56,022 nt of DNA from Pseudomonadota bacterium (GCA_022566735.1 JADFIG010000023.1:1-56022), one strand, 5' to 3'. Positions 9,581 to 19,622 are shown, counted from the stretch's first letter. The notes: generated by a model from the letters alone, not told the origin. A program made the numbers and translations.

Positions 9581-10501
9581 ATGTCCATCTGGATCGCCCT
9601 GCTGTTGCTGTTCGTGGCCATCGTCGCGCTGGTGCTCTGGCTGTTCGACGCCATCTTCCCCGACGAGGCCCGCCGGCGCCTGGCCGACCTGGCCGAATCC
9701 TCGCCCAGCGCCCGCAAACGCATCAAGCGCAACCACCTCGTCGACGTGATGGCCCGCGTCACCCAGCCGCTCAGCAAGCTGGCCACGCCGGAGGGCGAGG
9801 AGTTCTCCGACATCGCCATCAAGCTGATCCATGCCGGCTACCGCCAGCGCTCGGCGCCCACCGCCTACTTCGGCCTCAAGGCCGCGCTGATGCTGACGCT
9901 GCCGGCGCTCACCTTCGTGATGATGGGCGCCATGGGCATCAAGATGGCCAACGGCACCCAGGCGGTGGTGGCCATGATCTTCCCCGCCATCATCGGCTTT
10001 TACGTGCCCGGCCTGTTGCTGCGCACCGCCGTCAACCGCCGTCAGATGGCCTTGCAGCGCGCCCTGCCCGATGCCATCGACCTCATGACCGTGTGCGTGG
10101 AAGCTGGCCAGAGCATGGACATGGCCATGCAGCGCGTGGGCGATGAACTGCACGACCGCAACCCCCTGTTGTCGGAAGAGTTGCGCATCATGAGCATGGA
10201 GGTGCGCGCCGGCCTCAGCCGCGAGCTGGCCTTGCGCAACCTCTACGCGCGCACCGGCGTCGACGAGATCGACAGCTTCTCCAGCATGGTGATCCAGGCC
10301 GATCGCTTCGGCACCAGCCTGGCCCAGGCCCTGCGCACCCATGCGACCACCATGCGCACCCGCATCCGCCAGCGCGTCGAAGAAGACGCCGCGAAGATGA
10401 GCACCAAGCTGCTCTTCCCCATGATCCTGTGCCTGTTCCCGGGCATCCTGTTCGTGCTGCTGGGCCCTGCCGTCCTGCAGCTCATGGTCCTGGCCCGTTG
10501 A
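9581..10501 (+). CDS. tadC: Tad inner-membrane platform protein TadC
   Basis: 306 residues, second T2SSF-domain platform protein. It has an N-terminal helix, a membrane pair around 95-150, the conserved LPDAIDLMTVCVEAGQSMDMAMQRV block, and DEIDSFSSMVIQADRFGTSLAQALR. The C-terminal helix ends in KLLFPMILCLFPGILFVLLGPAVLQL, which is characteristic of TadC. GGAG lies about 8 bases before the start. It pairs with TadB. Confidence 0.94.
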   Translation: MSIWIALLLLFVAIVALVLWLFDAIFPDEARRRLADLAESSPSARKRIKRNHLVDVMARVTQPLSKLATPEGEEFSDIAIKLIHAGYRQRSAPTAYFGLKAALMLTLPALTFVMMGAMGIKMANGTQAVVAMIFPAIIGFYVPGLLLRTAVNRRQMALQRALPDAIDLMTVCVEAGQSMDMAMQRVGDELHDRNPLLSEELRIMSMEVRAGLSRELALRNLYARTGVDEIDSFSSMVIQADRFGTSLAQALRTHATTMRTRIRQRVEEDAAKMSTKLLFPMILCLFPGILFVLLGPAVLQLMVLAR

Positions 10502-10519
10502 CACCCCCCGGAGTTCCCC

Positions 10520-11713
10520 ATGGTCATGTCCACACGCTCCCGCGCGCTGCCTGACTCGCCCTCGCCCCTCAAGCCCGTGAGCCTGGGCCTGGGCCTGATG
10601 CTGACCTGTGGCGCCGCCCTGCTGATGGCCGGCTGCAGCCATGCCCCCACGCAACAGGCGCTCACGCAGCCCCATCCGTTGCGTGTCAAGCCGGCCTACA
10701 GTGTGACCGACGGCGGCCAGGTGGACCGATCCTATGGCTACATCGCCCGAGCCCGTGAGCTCGAACAGGACAGCCAGCTCGCCGCCGCGCTCTCCTGGTG
10801 GCGCAAGGCCGTGGAGTCCGCCCCGCAACGCGCCGATGCCCACCAGGGCCTGGGCCTGTGCCTGGCCCGCATGGGGCAGCTGGAAGAAGGCGTGGCCGCC
10901 CTGCGCAGCGCCCAGCAGCTGCGCCCGCACGACCCGGTCATCCTCAACAACCTGGGCTTCGCGCTCAAGCTCGTGGGGCAAACGCAGGAAGCCGAGGCGC
11001 GCCAGCTGTTCGAGCGCGCCCTGGCTCTCGACCCTGCGTACGACCGCGCGCGCTACAACCTGGCCCAGCTCACGGCGCCCGGCATGTCGCTGCGCCTGAC
11101 GCCGCCCGCCCCCACGCTGGCCCAGGACGCGCCGCGCAGCCGCGGCCTGGTGGTGATCCAGTCCACGCCCAACGTGCCGGAGCTGGCCCTGCAGACGGCG
11201 CCCGCCACGCCCGTGGCCGTGGCCCTGGTCGGCAAGCCGGTGCCGGACAAGCTGGTGCCCCACCTCCAGGCGCCCCTCCCCCTGGCCCCCGACACGCAGG
11301 TGGCCGACGCCCCGCTGTCGCTCACGCCCGCGGTGACGCTGTCGGGCGTGGCCGTGGAAGTCTTCAATGGCAATGGCGTGGCCGGCGCGGCCCGCCACCT
11401 CAAGCGCACCCTCGCCCAGCAAGGCGTCACCGCCCAGCGCGTGGCCAACCTGCCCGGCTTCAACACCCCCGTGACCCGCGTGGTCTACGCCCCCGGCCAC
11501 GCCGCCGAGGCCCGCAAGCTGGCGCGGCTGTTGAAGGTCAGCGCCGAACTGGCCCAGGCCACGCCGCAAGAAGCCCGTGGCATGCGCGCCGAACTGCGCG
11601 TGGTGCTGGGCCGCAACTTCCGGCCCGCCCACATGGCGACGGACGCGGCCGCCACCGACATGGCCATGGCCGACCTGAGCGCCCTGCAACCCACCAACTC
11701 CGCGGCGCTCTGA
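10520..11713 (+). CDS. tadD: TadD-like TPR lipoprotein with C-terminal LytR_C-type domain
   Basis: 397 residues. A hydrophobic N-terminus ends in the lipobox LMAGC (cysteine 39). Residues about 70-185 form TPR repeats (WWRKAVESAPQRADAHQGLG, then LRPHDPVILNNLGFALKLVG). A Pro/Ala-rich linker leads to about 274-345 (VAVEVFNGNGVAGAARHLKR), which I read as a LytR C-terminal-type domain. TadD proteins are TPR lipoproteins needed for Tad secretin assembly; the added domain is the unusual part and could bind peptidoglycan or cell-wall material. It is the last gene of the cluster and nearly abuts the convergent comEC. The start could also be the second Met, at 10526. Confidence 0.85.
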   Translation: MVMSTRSRALPDSPSPLKPVSLGLGLMLTCGAALLMAGCSHAPTQQALTQPHPLRVKPAYSVTDGGQVDRSYGYIARARELEQDSQLAAALSWWRKAVESAPQRADAHQGLGLCLARMGQLEEGVAALRSAQQLRPHDPVILNNLGFALKLVGQTQEAEARQLFERALALDPAYDRARYNLAQLTAPGMSLRLTPPAPTLAQDAPRSRGLVVIQSTPNVPELALQTAPATPVAVALVGKPVPDKLVPHLQAPLPLAPDTQVADAPLSLTPAVTLSGVAVEVFNGNGVAGAARHLKRTLAQQGVTAQRVANLPGFNTPVTRVVYAPGHAAEARKLARLLKVSAELAQATPQEARGMRAELRVVLGRNFRPAHMATDAAATDMAMADLSALQPTNSAAL

Positions 11714-11720
11714 GCGCACC

Positions 11721-14348
11721 TCAACTGGGCGCCTGCTCCCACAGGCGCGGGTGCAGGGCGCGCCAGCACTGGCCGGCCGCCAGCCTGCCACCCCGATCTT
11801 CCTCGTCGGAGCGCCACAAGAACGCCCCGCAGGCCGGGGTGCTGGCCACCTGCGCGCCCAGGGTCCGGTAGCGCGCCAGCACCTCGGCCGCGGGGTGCCC
11901 GTAGCGGTTGCGTCGTCCCGCCTGGATGACGGCGACCTCGGGCTGCACCGCCGCCAGGAAACCCGGCGTGGACGACGTCAGGCTGCCATGGTGCGGCACC
12001 ACCAGCACGGTGCTGCGCAAAGCCTCTTCCGAGGCCCTGCGCGCCAGCAGGTCGCGCTCCTGCGCCGCCCCGATGTCCCCGGCCAGCAGCAGGCTGCGCC
12101 CAGGCGCGCCATCGGCCTGCACCCTGAGCACGCACGACACCGCATTGGGCGGCAGCACCCGCCAGCGGTCGAGGCCCTCCTGCGTGGGGTGCAGCACCTC
12201 GAAGCGCACACCGTCCCAACGCCAGGACTGCCCTGCGACACAAGGCCGGTGCGGTGGCGCCTGGCCCGACGGCGAACGCCACCCCAGCAGGGGATGCCCT
12301 GGCGGCAAGGCGGTGCGCAACTCGGCCACCGGCACCCCTTGCATCACCGACCAGGCCCCGCCCACATGGTCGTTGTCCTGGTGGCTGACCACCAAGGCGT
12401 CCAGCCGGCGCACCCCCAGGGCCTGCAGCACAGGCAAGACCACGCGCGAGCCCATGTCGCCCCCCGACGGCAGGCGGGCGCCCGTATCGAACAGCAATTG
12501 ATGGTGGGCGGTGCGCACCAGCACGGCCGTGCCCTGCCCCACGTCCAGGGCGATGGCCGCGAACTGCCCGAGCGCCGGTTGCGGCAGCACCCGCCAGGGC
12601 TCCGGCAGGCTCAACAGCGGCCACAGGAAGGGCAAGGCCAGGCTGCGCCAGCGCCACGGCCCCGGCGCCACCAGCACCAGGGAGGCCAGCACCGCGGCCA
12701 CCGCCACCCACAGCGGCGGGCTGGGTGCGGCCCAGACCGCCACCGGCCAGGCCGCCAGCCACTGCAAGACACCGAACATCCACCCCGTGCAGGTGGCGGC
12801 CAGGTCCCAGGCGCCCGGCCAGACCACGCCGGCCAGCGCCAAGGGCGTGATCAAGCCACCGAACACCGGCACCGCCAGCAGGTTGGCCACCATGCCCACC
12901 AGGGAGACCTGCTGGAAGCACACCAGCGACAACGGCATCAAGGCCAGGCTGACCAGCCGCTGCGTGCGCCACAGCGCAGCGGCTTCGGCCTTGAGTGGCG
13001 CCCAGCCGCGCCGCCACCCCCGCACCTGGGCCGTGGCGCGAGACGCCGCCCCTTCGGCAGCGGGCTGCTTGCGGGCATGCCCCGGAGGCACCTGCGCCGC
13101 CATTCCCGTCTCTGCGGTCGCCTGCCCCCCGGCCATGAGCACCGCCACGGCGACGAAGGACAGCCAGAAGCCCGGCTGCACCAGTGCCAGCGGGTCCGGC
13201 AACGTCACCGCCACCGCGCTGAGCAGGCACACCAGGGGCCAGGGCCAGGCCCGCCCCAGCGTGCGCAGCCCCCCCATGATCGCCAGGGTCCACACCGTGC
13301 GCTGCGCCGGCACCCCGCCCCCCGACAGCAGCGCGTACACCGCGGCACCGCCCACGGCCACCCAGCGCGCGGCCGTGGGCGCGGGCAGGCGCCGGCACAA
13401 GCCCGGCGAGCGGGCCCACAGGCGCGCCGCCACCGCGGCCAGCAGGCCGCCCAGCATGGCCACGTGGGCTCCGCTGATGGCGACGAGGTGCGCGGTCCCG
13501 GTGCGCCGCAACACCTCCCAGTCATCGGGGGCGATGGCCGCCTGGTCCCCCACCGACAAACCGGCCAGCACCCCCGCCTCCCGGGCCTGCGGCACGCGCT
13601 GGGCGATGGCCTCGCGCGTGACCTGTCGCCAGCGGTCGATGCGGTCCCGCCAGCCGAGCGCGCCCTCGTCGGCCAGCGCCCGCAGGCTGTCCGCCCCTGG
13701 CCGCAACTGCCCCACCGCGCGCACGCCCCGGCCGAACGTCGCCAGCGTGCCCGCAGACAGCCCAGGGTTGGCCAGGCCATCGGGCGGATGCAAGCGCACC
13801 CGCATCTGCCAGCCTTGCCCGGCACGCGGCGGATCGGGCCGCGGCCACGCGGCGTACAGCGTCAGCCGCTGGGGCAACGCCGTGCCGGGCTCGGCCCGCA
13901 CCGCGCCCCAATCCGCCACGACCGCATCCAGGCGCCAGCGCCGCCCCGAGGCATCGCGCAAAGCCTGCGGCAGCCCTTCCAGCCGCACACGCACCGACAC
14001 GTCCTGCCCCAGCAATTGCGCCGGCCAGCGTTGCACCAGCAACTGCTGGACACGCCACCCCGTGCTGCCCCAGGCCCCCAGCGCTGCAACCAGGGGCAGC
14101 CCCAGCACCACGCCCAGGCGCCCCCACCCGCGCGCCCGCCCGCGCCCCAGCCGCGACACCGGCCCAGCCAGCCAAGCCATGACCAAGGCGCCCCCCATGG
14201 CCGCCACCACCGCGGCCAGCAGCCACCCCTGCGGTGCCAGCCGCGGCGACAGCAGCTGCCAGGCAACGCCCGCCAACCACCCCAGTCCCGCGCCCAGCCA
14301 CATCCACAGGCCCAGGCCCGCGGACGGCCTCTCCCCTGTCTCTGACAT
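11721..14348 (-). CDS. comEC: ComEC/Rec2 DNA-uptake channel protein
   Basis: 875 residues from the ATG at 14348; the longer reading frame upstream looks non-coding. ComEC carries single-stranded DNA across the inner membrane during natural transformation. The N-terminus has two to three membrane helices and a DUF4131-type soluble domain. A central Competence domain includes GLSVGDQAAIAPDDWEVLRRTGTAHL and SGAHVAMLGG. The C-terminal metallo-beta-lactamase fold has SHQDNDHVGG and a later VVPHHGSLTSS, so its metal ligands are intact. All three parts are present, as in full-length ComEC. It is convergent with tadD and divergent from the RidA-like gene. No other competence gene is visible. Confidence 0.94.
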   Translation of the reverse strand: MSETGERPSAGLGLWMWLGAGLGWLAGVAWQLLSPRLAPQGWLLAAVVAAMGGALVMAWLAGPVSRLGRGRARGWGRLGVVLGLPLVAALGAWGSTGWRVQQLLVQRWPAQLLGQDVSVRVRLEGLPQALRDASGRRWRLDAVVADWGAVRAEPGTALPQRLTLYAAWPRPDPPRAGQGWQMRVRLHPPDGLANPGLSAGTLATFGRGVRAVGQLRPGADSLRALADEGALGWRDRIDRWRQVTREAIAQRVPQAREAGVLAGLSVGDQAAIAPDDWEVLRRTGTAHLVAISGAHVAMLGGLLAAVAARLWARSPGLCRRLPAPTAARWVAVGGAAVYALLSGGGVPAQRTVWTLAIMGGLRTLGRAWPWPLVCLLSAVAVTLPDPLALVQPGFWLSFVAVAVLMAGGQATAETGMAAQVPPGHARKQPAAEGAASRATAQVRGWRRGWAPLKAEAAALWRTQRLVSLALMPLSLVCFQQVSLVGMVANLLAVPVFGGLITPLALAGVVWPGAWDLAATCTGWMFGVLQWLAAWPVAVWAAPSPPLWVAVAAVLASLVLVAPGPWRWRSLALPFLWPLLSLPEPWRVLPQPALGQFAAIALDVGQGTAVLVRTAHHQLLFDTGARLPSGGDMGSRVVLPVLQALGVRRLDALVVSHQDNDHVGGAWSVMQGVPVAELRTALPPGHPLLGWRSPSGQAPPHRPCVAGQSWRWDGVRFEVLHPTQEGLDRWRVLPPNAVSCVLRVQADGAPGRSLLLAGDIGAAQERDLLARRASEEALRSTVLVVPHHGSLTSSTPGFLAAVQPEVAVIQAGRRNRYGHPAAEVLARYRTLGAQVASTPACGAFLWRSDEEDRGGRLAAGQCWRALHPRLWEQAPS

Positions 14349-14509
14349 GGCCCCATCCCTGTCTTGTGTCTTTGGCTCAGTGTAGGATTTGCCCTTGCCC
14401 GCGCATGGGCCCCAGGGCCCCCTCTGAAGGGGGATGCCGTCACCCCGTGCCGCGCCGCCCGAACCCTGCCCACCGCTGTGGGCCACCCACCTTTGTGCCG
14501 CCCCCCGCC
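14349..14509. promoter_or_regulatory. Divergent promoter region between comEC and the RidA-like gene
   Basis: 161 non-coding bases separate two divergent starts, so promoters for both must lie here or overlap the genes. I could not pick convincing -35/-10 boxes. A short perfect palindrome, CCCCCT-CTGA-AGGGGG, lies at 14418-14433. The function is inferred from gene orientation only. Confidence 0.5.
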
Positions 14510-14965
14510 ATGTCCATCGAACAACGCCTGCAAGCCCTGGGCATCACCCTGCCCCCGGTGGCCGTGCCCGCCGCCGCCTACCTGCCTTTCGCCCGCACGG
14601 GCAACCTTGTCTTCCTGTCGGGCCACATCGCCAAGCAGAACGGCCAGGTCTGGGTAGGCCAGCTCGGCAAGAACCTGAGCACCGCCGAAGGCCAGCAGGC
14701 CGCCCGCGCCGTCGCCATCGACTTGCTGGGCACCCTGGCCGTGGCCGCCGGTGGCCTCGATAAAGTCCAGCGCATCGTCAAGGTCATGAGCCTGGTCAAC
14801 AGCACGCCCGACTTCACCGAGCAGCACCTCGTCACCAACGGCTGCTCCGAGCTGCTCGCCGAGGTCTTCGGCGACGCCGGCCGCCATGCCCGCAGCGCCT
14901 TTGGCGTCGCGCAGATCCCGCTGGGGGCCTGCGTCGAGATCGAGCTCATCGCCGAAGTGGCCTGA
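14510..14965 (+). CDS. RidA/YjgF family protein (long-form, TdcF/UK114-like)
   Basis: 151 residues. The start at 14510 gives MSIEQRLQALGITLP, which fits the longer Rid subgroup of about 150 residues. Conserved features are LVFLSGHIAKQNG, the GQQAARAVAIDLLGTL helix, and the C-terminal HARSAFGVAQIPLGACVEIELIA, which keeps the arginine that binds the carboxylate of imine substrates in RidA. RidA proteins hydrolyse reactive enamines and imines; this subgroup is less well characterised, so the substrate is open. Its stop lies 2 bases before dsbB, so the two are probably cotranscribed. Confidence 0.88.
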   Translation: MSIEQRLQALGITLPPVAVPAAAYLPFARTGNLVFLSGHIAKQNGQVWVGQLGKNLSTAEGQQAARAVAIDLLGTLAVAAGGLDKVQRIVKVMSLVNSTPDFTEQHLVTNGCSELLAEVFGDAGRHARSAFGVAQIPLGACVEIELIAEVA

Positions 14966-14967
14966 CC

Positions 14968-15474
14968 ATGTTCCGTCCCGCCTCCCGCATCAGCCCGCGC
15001 CTGATGCTCGCCGGCATCGGCCTGGCCTGCGCGGCCTCCGTCGGCCTGGCCTTGCTGGCCCAGCACCGCCTTGGCATGGAGCCCTGCCCCTGGTGCATCC
15101 TGCAGCGCATCCTCTTCGTGGCGCTGGCCGTGCTGTGCCTGCTCGCGTCCGCCCTGCCCGCGCTGGCGCGGCGTGTGCTGGCCGGCCTGGGCCTGCTGCT
15201 GGCACTGGGCGGCATGGCCGCGGCCCTGTGGCAGCACTTCGTGGCCGCGCAAAGCAGCTCCTGCGCCCTCACCCTGGCTGACCGCATCATCACCGCCACC
15301 GGCCTGGACGTGCGCTGGCCTGAGGCCTTCGAGGTGCGTGCCTCCTGTGCCGATGCCGCCGTGAGCGTGCTGGGCGTGCCCTTCGAGCTCTGGAGCCTGG
15401 CACTGTTCGCCCTCAGCGGCGCGGTGCTGCTGCTCAACGTGCTGGGCCGCCGCCGCGCCAGCATCTACCGCTGA
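14968..15474 (+). CDS. dsbB: Disulfide bond formation protein DsbB
   Basis: 168 residues, four membrane helices. DsbB reoxidises DsbA and passes electrons to quinones. The first redox pair is Cys40-Pro-Trp-Cys43 in PCPWCILQR, at the top of the second helix. The second pair is Cys99 (SSSCALTL) and Cys127 (VRASCADA) in the second periplasmic loop. Both pairs are intact. It sits 2 bases after the RidA-like gene. The many cysteines in the TadG-like and TadE-like proteins upstream could be substrates of this pathway, which is speculation. Confidence 0.94.
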   Translation: MFRPASRISPRLMLAGIGLACAASVGLALLAQHRLGMEPCPWCILQRILFVALAVLCLLASALPALARRVLAGLGLLLALGGMAAALWQHFVAAQSSSCALTLADRIITATGLDVRWPEAFEVRASCADAAVSVLGVPFELWSLALFALSGAVLLLNVLGRRRASIYR

Positions 15475-15500
15475 GCAGCCTGCCCCAGGCTCACGCCCCC

Positions 15501-17384
15501 GTGCTGGACCAGGACCCCGCCGCCCCGACCGCCCTGGTCGACTTCCCGCCCTCCGGGGGTGCAGGCCCCCGCCAGCGCTGGCGCCTGCACGATCCCTCGC
15601 ACTGGCTGGTCGCCCACGACCCCAGCCAGGTGCCCGGCCTGCTCGACGCCGCCCACGCCCTGAGCCGGGCCGGCCGCTGGGTGGTCGGCTGGGTGGCCTA
15701 CGAGGCCGCCCCCGGCCTGGAGGCCTGCCTGCCCGTCAAGGCCCTGCCGCCAGGCCAGCCCTATGCGGTCTTTGCCGTGTTCGAGCACGCCCAGCCCTGG
15801 GACGGCAGCACCGACCCCGCCGCCCAAGCCGCCGTGCCACAGGCACACTGGCAGGTGGGCCCCTGGACGGCCGCGCTGGACGACGCCAGCGCCGGGCAGC
15901 GCATCGAGCAAGTGCGCGAGCTCATCCGCGCCGGCGAGGTCTACCAGGTCAACCTGACCGACACCCTGAGCGCCCCCTTTGCCGGCGGCCCCCAGGCCCT
16001 CGGCGCCTACTTCGCCGCCCTGCGCCGCAGCCAGCCCGAGGGCTACGGCCTGATGCTGGACGCGCGGGCCGCCTGCCGCGCGCCCGGCGTGGTGCTCAGC
16101 GTCTCGCCCGAGCTCTTCTTCGACTGGGATGCCGCTCTGCCGGAAGGCCGCATCACCACCCGCCCGATGAAGGGCACCGCCGCCCGCGGCCACGACGCGG
16201 CCAGCGACCAGGCCGCCGCCGCCCACCTGCGCAGCAGCGCCAAGGAGCGCGCCGAAAACCTGATGATCGTGGACCTGCTGCGCAACGACCTCTCGCGCAT
16301 CGCGGAAGTCGGCAGCGTGCAGGTGCCCTCGCTGTTCGACGTGCAGGCCCTGCCCACCGTCTGGCAGATGACGTCCACCATCACCGCCACCGCACGCAGC
16401 GGCCTGCGCCTGAGCGAGGTCTTCGCCGCGCTCTTCCCCTGCGGCTCGGTCACCGGCGCACCCAAACGCCAGGCCATGCACCACATCGCCCGGCTGGAGC
16501 GCGGCCCCCGCGGCGTCTACTGCGGCGCCGTCGGCCTGATGGCGCCTGGCGGGCGCGTCACCTTCAACGTGCCGATCCGCACCGTGGCCCTGCACACGCC
16601 GCCGCCCGACGCCCCCTGGACGGCACGCTGCGGCATCGGCAGCGGCATCACCCTGGACGCCCAGCCCGACAGCGAGTTGCGCGAGTGGCGCGCCAAGCAG
16701 GCTTTCCTGCACCGCGCCGACCAGCCCTTCCAGCTGCTCGAATCCCTGCGTCTGGAAGAGGGCCATGTGGCGCGCCTGGACGGCCACCTGCAAAGGCTGA
16801 CCGCCTCGGCGCACCACTTCGGCTGGTGCCACGGCCCCGATGCCGATGCGGCGCTCGCCAGCGGTGTCCGCCAGGCCCTGGCCGCCACCGCGGCCCGCCA
16901 TCCCCACGGTGTCTTCAAGCTGCGCCTGCTGCTGGACGTCCAAGGCCACATCGAGGTGCAGGCCGCCCCCCTGCCCCCGTCCCTGCCCGCCACCGCCGAG
17001 CCCCTGCGCGTGGCCCTGGCCACCCACCCCATGCCCGAGGCCGACGACTTCGTCCGCCACAAGACCACCCACCGCCCGGCCTACGCCGCCTTCCCCGCGC
17101 CGCCCGGCTGCTTCGACACCCTGCTGCACAACGCCGCGGGCGAGCTCACCGAGTTCACCATCGGCAACGTCGCCGTCCAGCTCGGTGGCCAGTGGTGGAC
17201 GCCACCGCTGTCGGCCGGCCTGCTGCCCGGGGTGATGCGCGCCAGCCTGATCGCCTCCGGCCAGCTGCAAGAGCGCCGCCTGACGCTAGACGACCTGCCC
17301 CGCGCCCAGGGCCTGGCCCTGCTCAACAGCGTGCGCGGCTGGATGGAGGTGCAACTGGCCTCCGCCCCGATGGCCTCGGCCTGA
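15501..17384 (+). CDS. pabB: PabB-PabC fusion: aminodeoxychorismate synthase component I and lyase
   Basis: 627 residues, apparently starting at a GTG at 15501. The first two thirds are a chorismate-binding enzyme: [12 protein letters not shown] contains the lysine that separates PabB from TrpE, followed by [21 protein letters not shown] and [15 protein letters not shown]. The last 200 residues are an aminotransferase class IV fold, with [30 protein letters not shown] and [20 protein letters not shown], as in aminodeoxychorismate lyase. Together they turn chorismate plus ammonia into p-aminobenzoate for folate. Glutamine would be split by PabA from another locus. aroC, which makes chorismate, lies 480 bases further on, on the other strand. 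Confidence 0.92.
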   Translation: MLDQDPAAPTALVDFPPSGGAGPRQRWRLHDPSHWLVAHDPSQVPGLLDAAHALSRAGRWVVGWVAYEAAPGLEACLPVKALPPGQPYAVFAVFEHAQPWDGSTDPAAQAAVPQAHWQVGPWTAALDDASAGQRIEQVRELIRAGEVYQVNLTDTLSAPFAGGPQALGAYFAALRRSQPEGYGLMLDARAACRAPGVVLSVSPELFFDWDAALPEGRITTRPMKGTAARGHDAASDQAAAAHLRSSAKERAENLMIVDLLRNDLSRIAEVGSVQVPSLFDVQALPTVWQMTSTITATARSGLRLSEVFAALFPCGSVTGAPKRQAMHHIARLERGPRGVYCGAVGLMAPGGRVTFNVPIRTVALHTPPPDAPWTARCGIGSGITLDAQPDSELREWRAKQAFLHRADQPFQLLESLRLEEGHVARLDGHLQRLTASAHHFGWCHGPDADAALASGVRQALAATAARHPHGVFKLRLLLDVQGHIEVQAAPLPPSLPATAEPLRVALATHPMPEADDFVRHKTTHRPAYAAFPAPPGCFDTLLHNAAGELTEFTIGNVAVQLGGQWWTPPLSAGLLPGVMRASLIASGQLQERRLTLDDLPRAQGLALLNSVRGWMEVQLASAPMASA

Positions 17385-17431
17385 CCCCCTTGCCCACACC
17401 TCTTCCGCCCACCACCTCCGCGAGCCCCACC

Positions 17432-17848
17432 ATGCGACTCCTCCACACCATGCTGCGCGTCGGCAACCTGCAGCGCGCCATCGACTTCTACACCCAGGCC
17501 CTGGGCATGACCTTGCTGCGCACCACCGACCGCCCCGAGCAGCGATACACGCTGGCCTTCCTGGGCTACGGCCGCAACCCCGAGCACGCCGAAATCGAGC
17601 TGACCTACAACCACGGTGTCGAAGCGTATGAGCTGGGCACGGCCTACGGCCACATCGCCATCGGTGTGGACAACGCGGCAGCCGTCTGCGAAGCCGTGCG
17701 CGCCAAGACCGCCACCCTGGGCGGCGCCGTCACGCGCGAAGCCGGCCCCATCCAGGGCGGCAGCACCGTGATCGCCTTCATCACGGACCCTGACGGCTAC
17801 AAGATCGAGCTCATCGAGCGGCCTCAAGCCGCATCCGAACTGAACTGA
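17432..17848 (+). CDS. gloA: Lactoylglutathione lyase (glyoxalase I)
   Basis: 138 residues from the ATG at 17432. It converts the methylglyoxal-glutathione adduct to S-lactoylglutathione. Expected metal ligands are all seen: His5 ([10 protein letters not shown]), Glu56 (AEIELTYN), His74 (YGHIAIGV) and Glu126 ([10 protein letters not shown]). The short form without the eukaryotic inserts suggests the nickel/cobalt class. It follows pabB by 47 bases and converges on aroC. Confidence 0.95.
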   Translation: MRLLHTMLRVGNLQRAIDFYTQALGMTLLRTTDRPEQRYTLAFLGYGRNPEHAEIELTYNHGVEAYELGTAYGHIAIGVDNAAAVCEAVRAKTATLGGAVTREAGPIQGGSTVIAFITDPDGYKIELIERPQAASELN

Positions 17849-17860
17849 TCCGGGATCTGA

Positions 17861-18961
17861 TCAGGGCCGGTGGGCCGCGATCTTCGGCGTGTCCACCCGC
17901 ACGTCGCCGCACTGGGCGCGGTGGCGCAGCGCGTGGTCGATCAGCACCAGCGCCAGCATGGCCTCGGCGATCGGCGTGGCGCGGATGCCCACGCAGGGGT
18001 CATGGCGGCCGAAGGTCTCGACCGTGGCCGGCTGGCCGTGGAGGTCGATGGACTGGCGCGGCGTGCGGATCGAGCTGGTCGGCTTGATGGCGATGGCCAC
18101 GCGCAGGTCTTGCCCCGTGGAGATGCCACCCAGCACACCGCCCGAGTGGTTGCTGCCGAAACCGTCCGGGAAGAGCTCGTCGCCGTGCACGGTGCCGCGC
18201 TGGCTGACGCTCTCGAAGCCCGCACCGATCTCCACGCCCTTGACGGCGTTGATGCCCATCATGGCGTAGGCGATGTCGGCATCGAGCTTGTCGAACAGCG
18301 GCTCACCCAGGCCCACAGGCACGCCCGAGGCCTCGACGATGAGCTTGGCGCCGCAGGAATCACCGGCCTTGCGCAACTCGTCCATGTAGGCTTCGAGTGC
18401 GTCGATCTGGCTGACGTTGGGTGCGAAAAACGGGTTGTTCGGCACGTGCTCCCAGCCCTCGAAGGCGATGGCTTGCTCGCCGAGCTGGGTCATGCAGGCG
18501 CGCACTTCGGTGCCGAACTGCTCACGCAGCCACTTCTTGGCCACGGCACCGGCGGCCACCATGGGCGCGGTCAGGCGGGCCGAGGAGCGGCCACCACCGC
18601 GCGGGTCGCGGATGCCGTACTTGTGCCAGTAGGTGTAGTCGGCATGGCCCGGGCGGAAGGTCTGCAGGATGTTGCCGTAGTCCTTGCTGCGCTGGTCGGT
18701 GTTGCGGATCAGCAGGGCGATCGGTGCGCCCGTGGTCTTGCCCTCGTAGACGCCGGAGAGGATCTCGACGGCATCGGGCTCGTTGCGCTGCGTGACGTGG
18801 CGCGAGGTGCCGGGGCGGCGGCGGTCCAGATCGCCCTGGATGTCGGCTTCGGACAGGGCCAGGCCCGGCGGGCAGCCGTCGATGACGCAGCCGATGGCCG
18901 GTCCGTGCGACTCGCCGAAATTGGTGACCGTGAACAGAAGACCGAAAGTGCTGCCGGGCAT
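17861..18961 (-). CDS. aroC: Chorismate synthase
   Basis: 366 residues, the usual length. It uses reduced FMN to make chorismate from EPSP in the shikimate pathway. Signatures are [19 protein letters not shown] near the N-terminus, [30 protein letters not shown], and the C-terminal [19 protein letters not shown]. The neighbouring pabB product uses chorismate, though on the other strand. It lies downstream of the CBS-domain gene, beyond a terminator. Confidence 0.96.
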   Translation of the reverse strand: MPGSTFGLLFTVTNFGESHGPAIGCVIDGCPPGLALSEADIQGDLDRRRPGTSRHVTQRNEPDAVEILSGVYEGKTTGAPIALLIRNTDQRSKDYGNILQTFRPGHADYTYWHKYGIRDPRGGGRSSARLTAPMVAAGAVAKKWLREQFGTEVRACMTQLGEQAIAFEGWEHVPNNPFFAPNVSQIDALEAYMDELRKAGDSCGAKLIVEASGVPVGLGEPLFDKLDADIAYAMMGINAVKGVEIGAGFESVSQRGTVHGDELFPDGFGSNHSGGVLGGISTGQDLRVAIAIKPTSSIRTPRQSIDLHGQPATVETFGRHDPCVGIRATPIAEAMLALVLIDHALRHRAQCGDVRVDTPKIAAHRP

Positions 18962-19044
18962 GAGCGGATCCAGACCATCAAAGACGCAAAAGCGTATTTT
19001 CGCCCAAGCGCTTCATTCCATCGATTCATTCAATGACGTCGCCC

Positions 19045-19073
19045 AAAAATAAACGCCCGGACGAACCGGGCGT
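19045..19073 (-). terminator. Intrinsic terminator after the CBS-domain gene
   Basis: On the minus strand ACGCCCGG and CCGGGCGT pair over 8 bp around a 5-base loop (TTCGT), followed by TTATTTTT. It lies 76 bases past the CBS-domain stop and 84 bases before the aroC start, so it separates the two units. Confidence 0.8.
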
Positions 19074-19148
19074 GGGGACACCGCCAGATACTGCTCGATC
19101 ACCTGCGGGCGGGTGGCGACCAACCCGTCCGCACAGCCTGACCCTGCT

Positions 19149-19622
19149 TCACAGCAGGGCCTGGCGTTCGCCGGCTGCGGCGCCCTCCTCCACCGGCCAA
19201 TCACGGATGTAAGCCTTGAGCATGCGGTTTTCGAAGTCCTGGCCATCCACGACGGCCTTGGCCACGTCATAGAACGAGATCACGCCCATCAGGGTGCGCT
19301 GCGTCATCACGGGCATGTAGCGGGCATGGCGGCTGAGCATCATGCGGCGGACTTCATCGATGTCGGTGTCCGGGGTGCAGGTCAGGGGGTGGTCGTCCAT
19401 CACCGTGCGCACCACCAGGGTGCCGAAGCTGCCGCCGTTGTGGGTCGCGCCGCGGATGACCTCGCGGAAAGTGAGCATGCCGACCAGGTCGCCGTGGTCC
19501 ATCACGACCAGCGAGCCGATGTCGTGGTCGGACATGGTCTTGGCAGCTTGCGCCAGCGGCTGCTCGGGCTGGATGGTGAACAGGGTGCTGCCCTTGACGC
19601 GCAGGATGTCGCTGACTTTCAT
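19149..19622 (-). CDS. CBS-domain pair protein
   Basis: 157 residues from the ATG at 19622, which is preceded by GAGGAG; an in-frame extension upstream has no support. The protein is almost only two CBS domains: first VSDILRVKGSTLFTIQPEQPLAQAAKTM with IGSLVVMD, and second VRTVMDDHPLTCTPDTDIDEVRRMM with YMPVM and GVISFYDVAKAV. Such stand-alone pairs bind adenine nucleotides and act as energy or redox sensors. No partner domain is present, so the target is unknown. It is followed by a terminator and is probably monocistronic. Confidence 0.88.
   Translation of the reverse strand: MKVSDILRVKGSTLFTIQPEQPLAQAAKTMSDHDIGSLVVMDHGDLVGMLTFREVIRGATHNGGSFGTLVVRTVMDDHPLTCTPDTDIDEVRRMMLSRHARYMPVMTQRTLMGVISFYDVAKAVVDGQDFENRMLKAYIRDWPVEEGAAAGERQALL

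Noticed and set aside
14418..14433. Palindrome CCCCCT-CTGA-AGGGGG in the comEC-RidA spacer as a copy of the nuoF-nuoG repeat
   Set aside because: Only the C/G core is alike; the flanks do not match, so it is noted only as a small palindrome.
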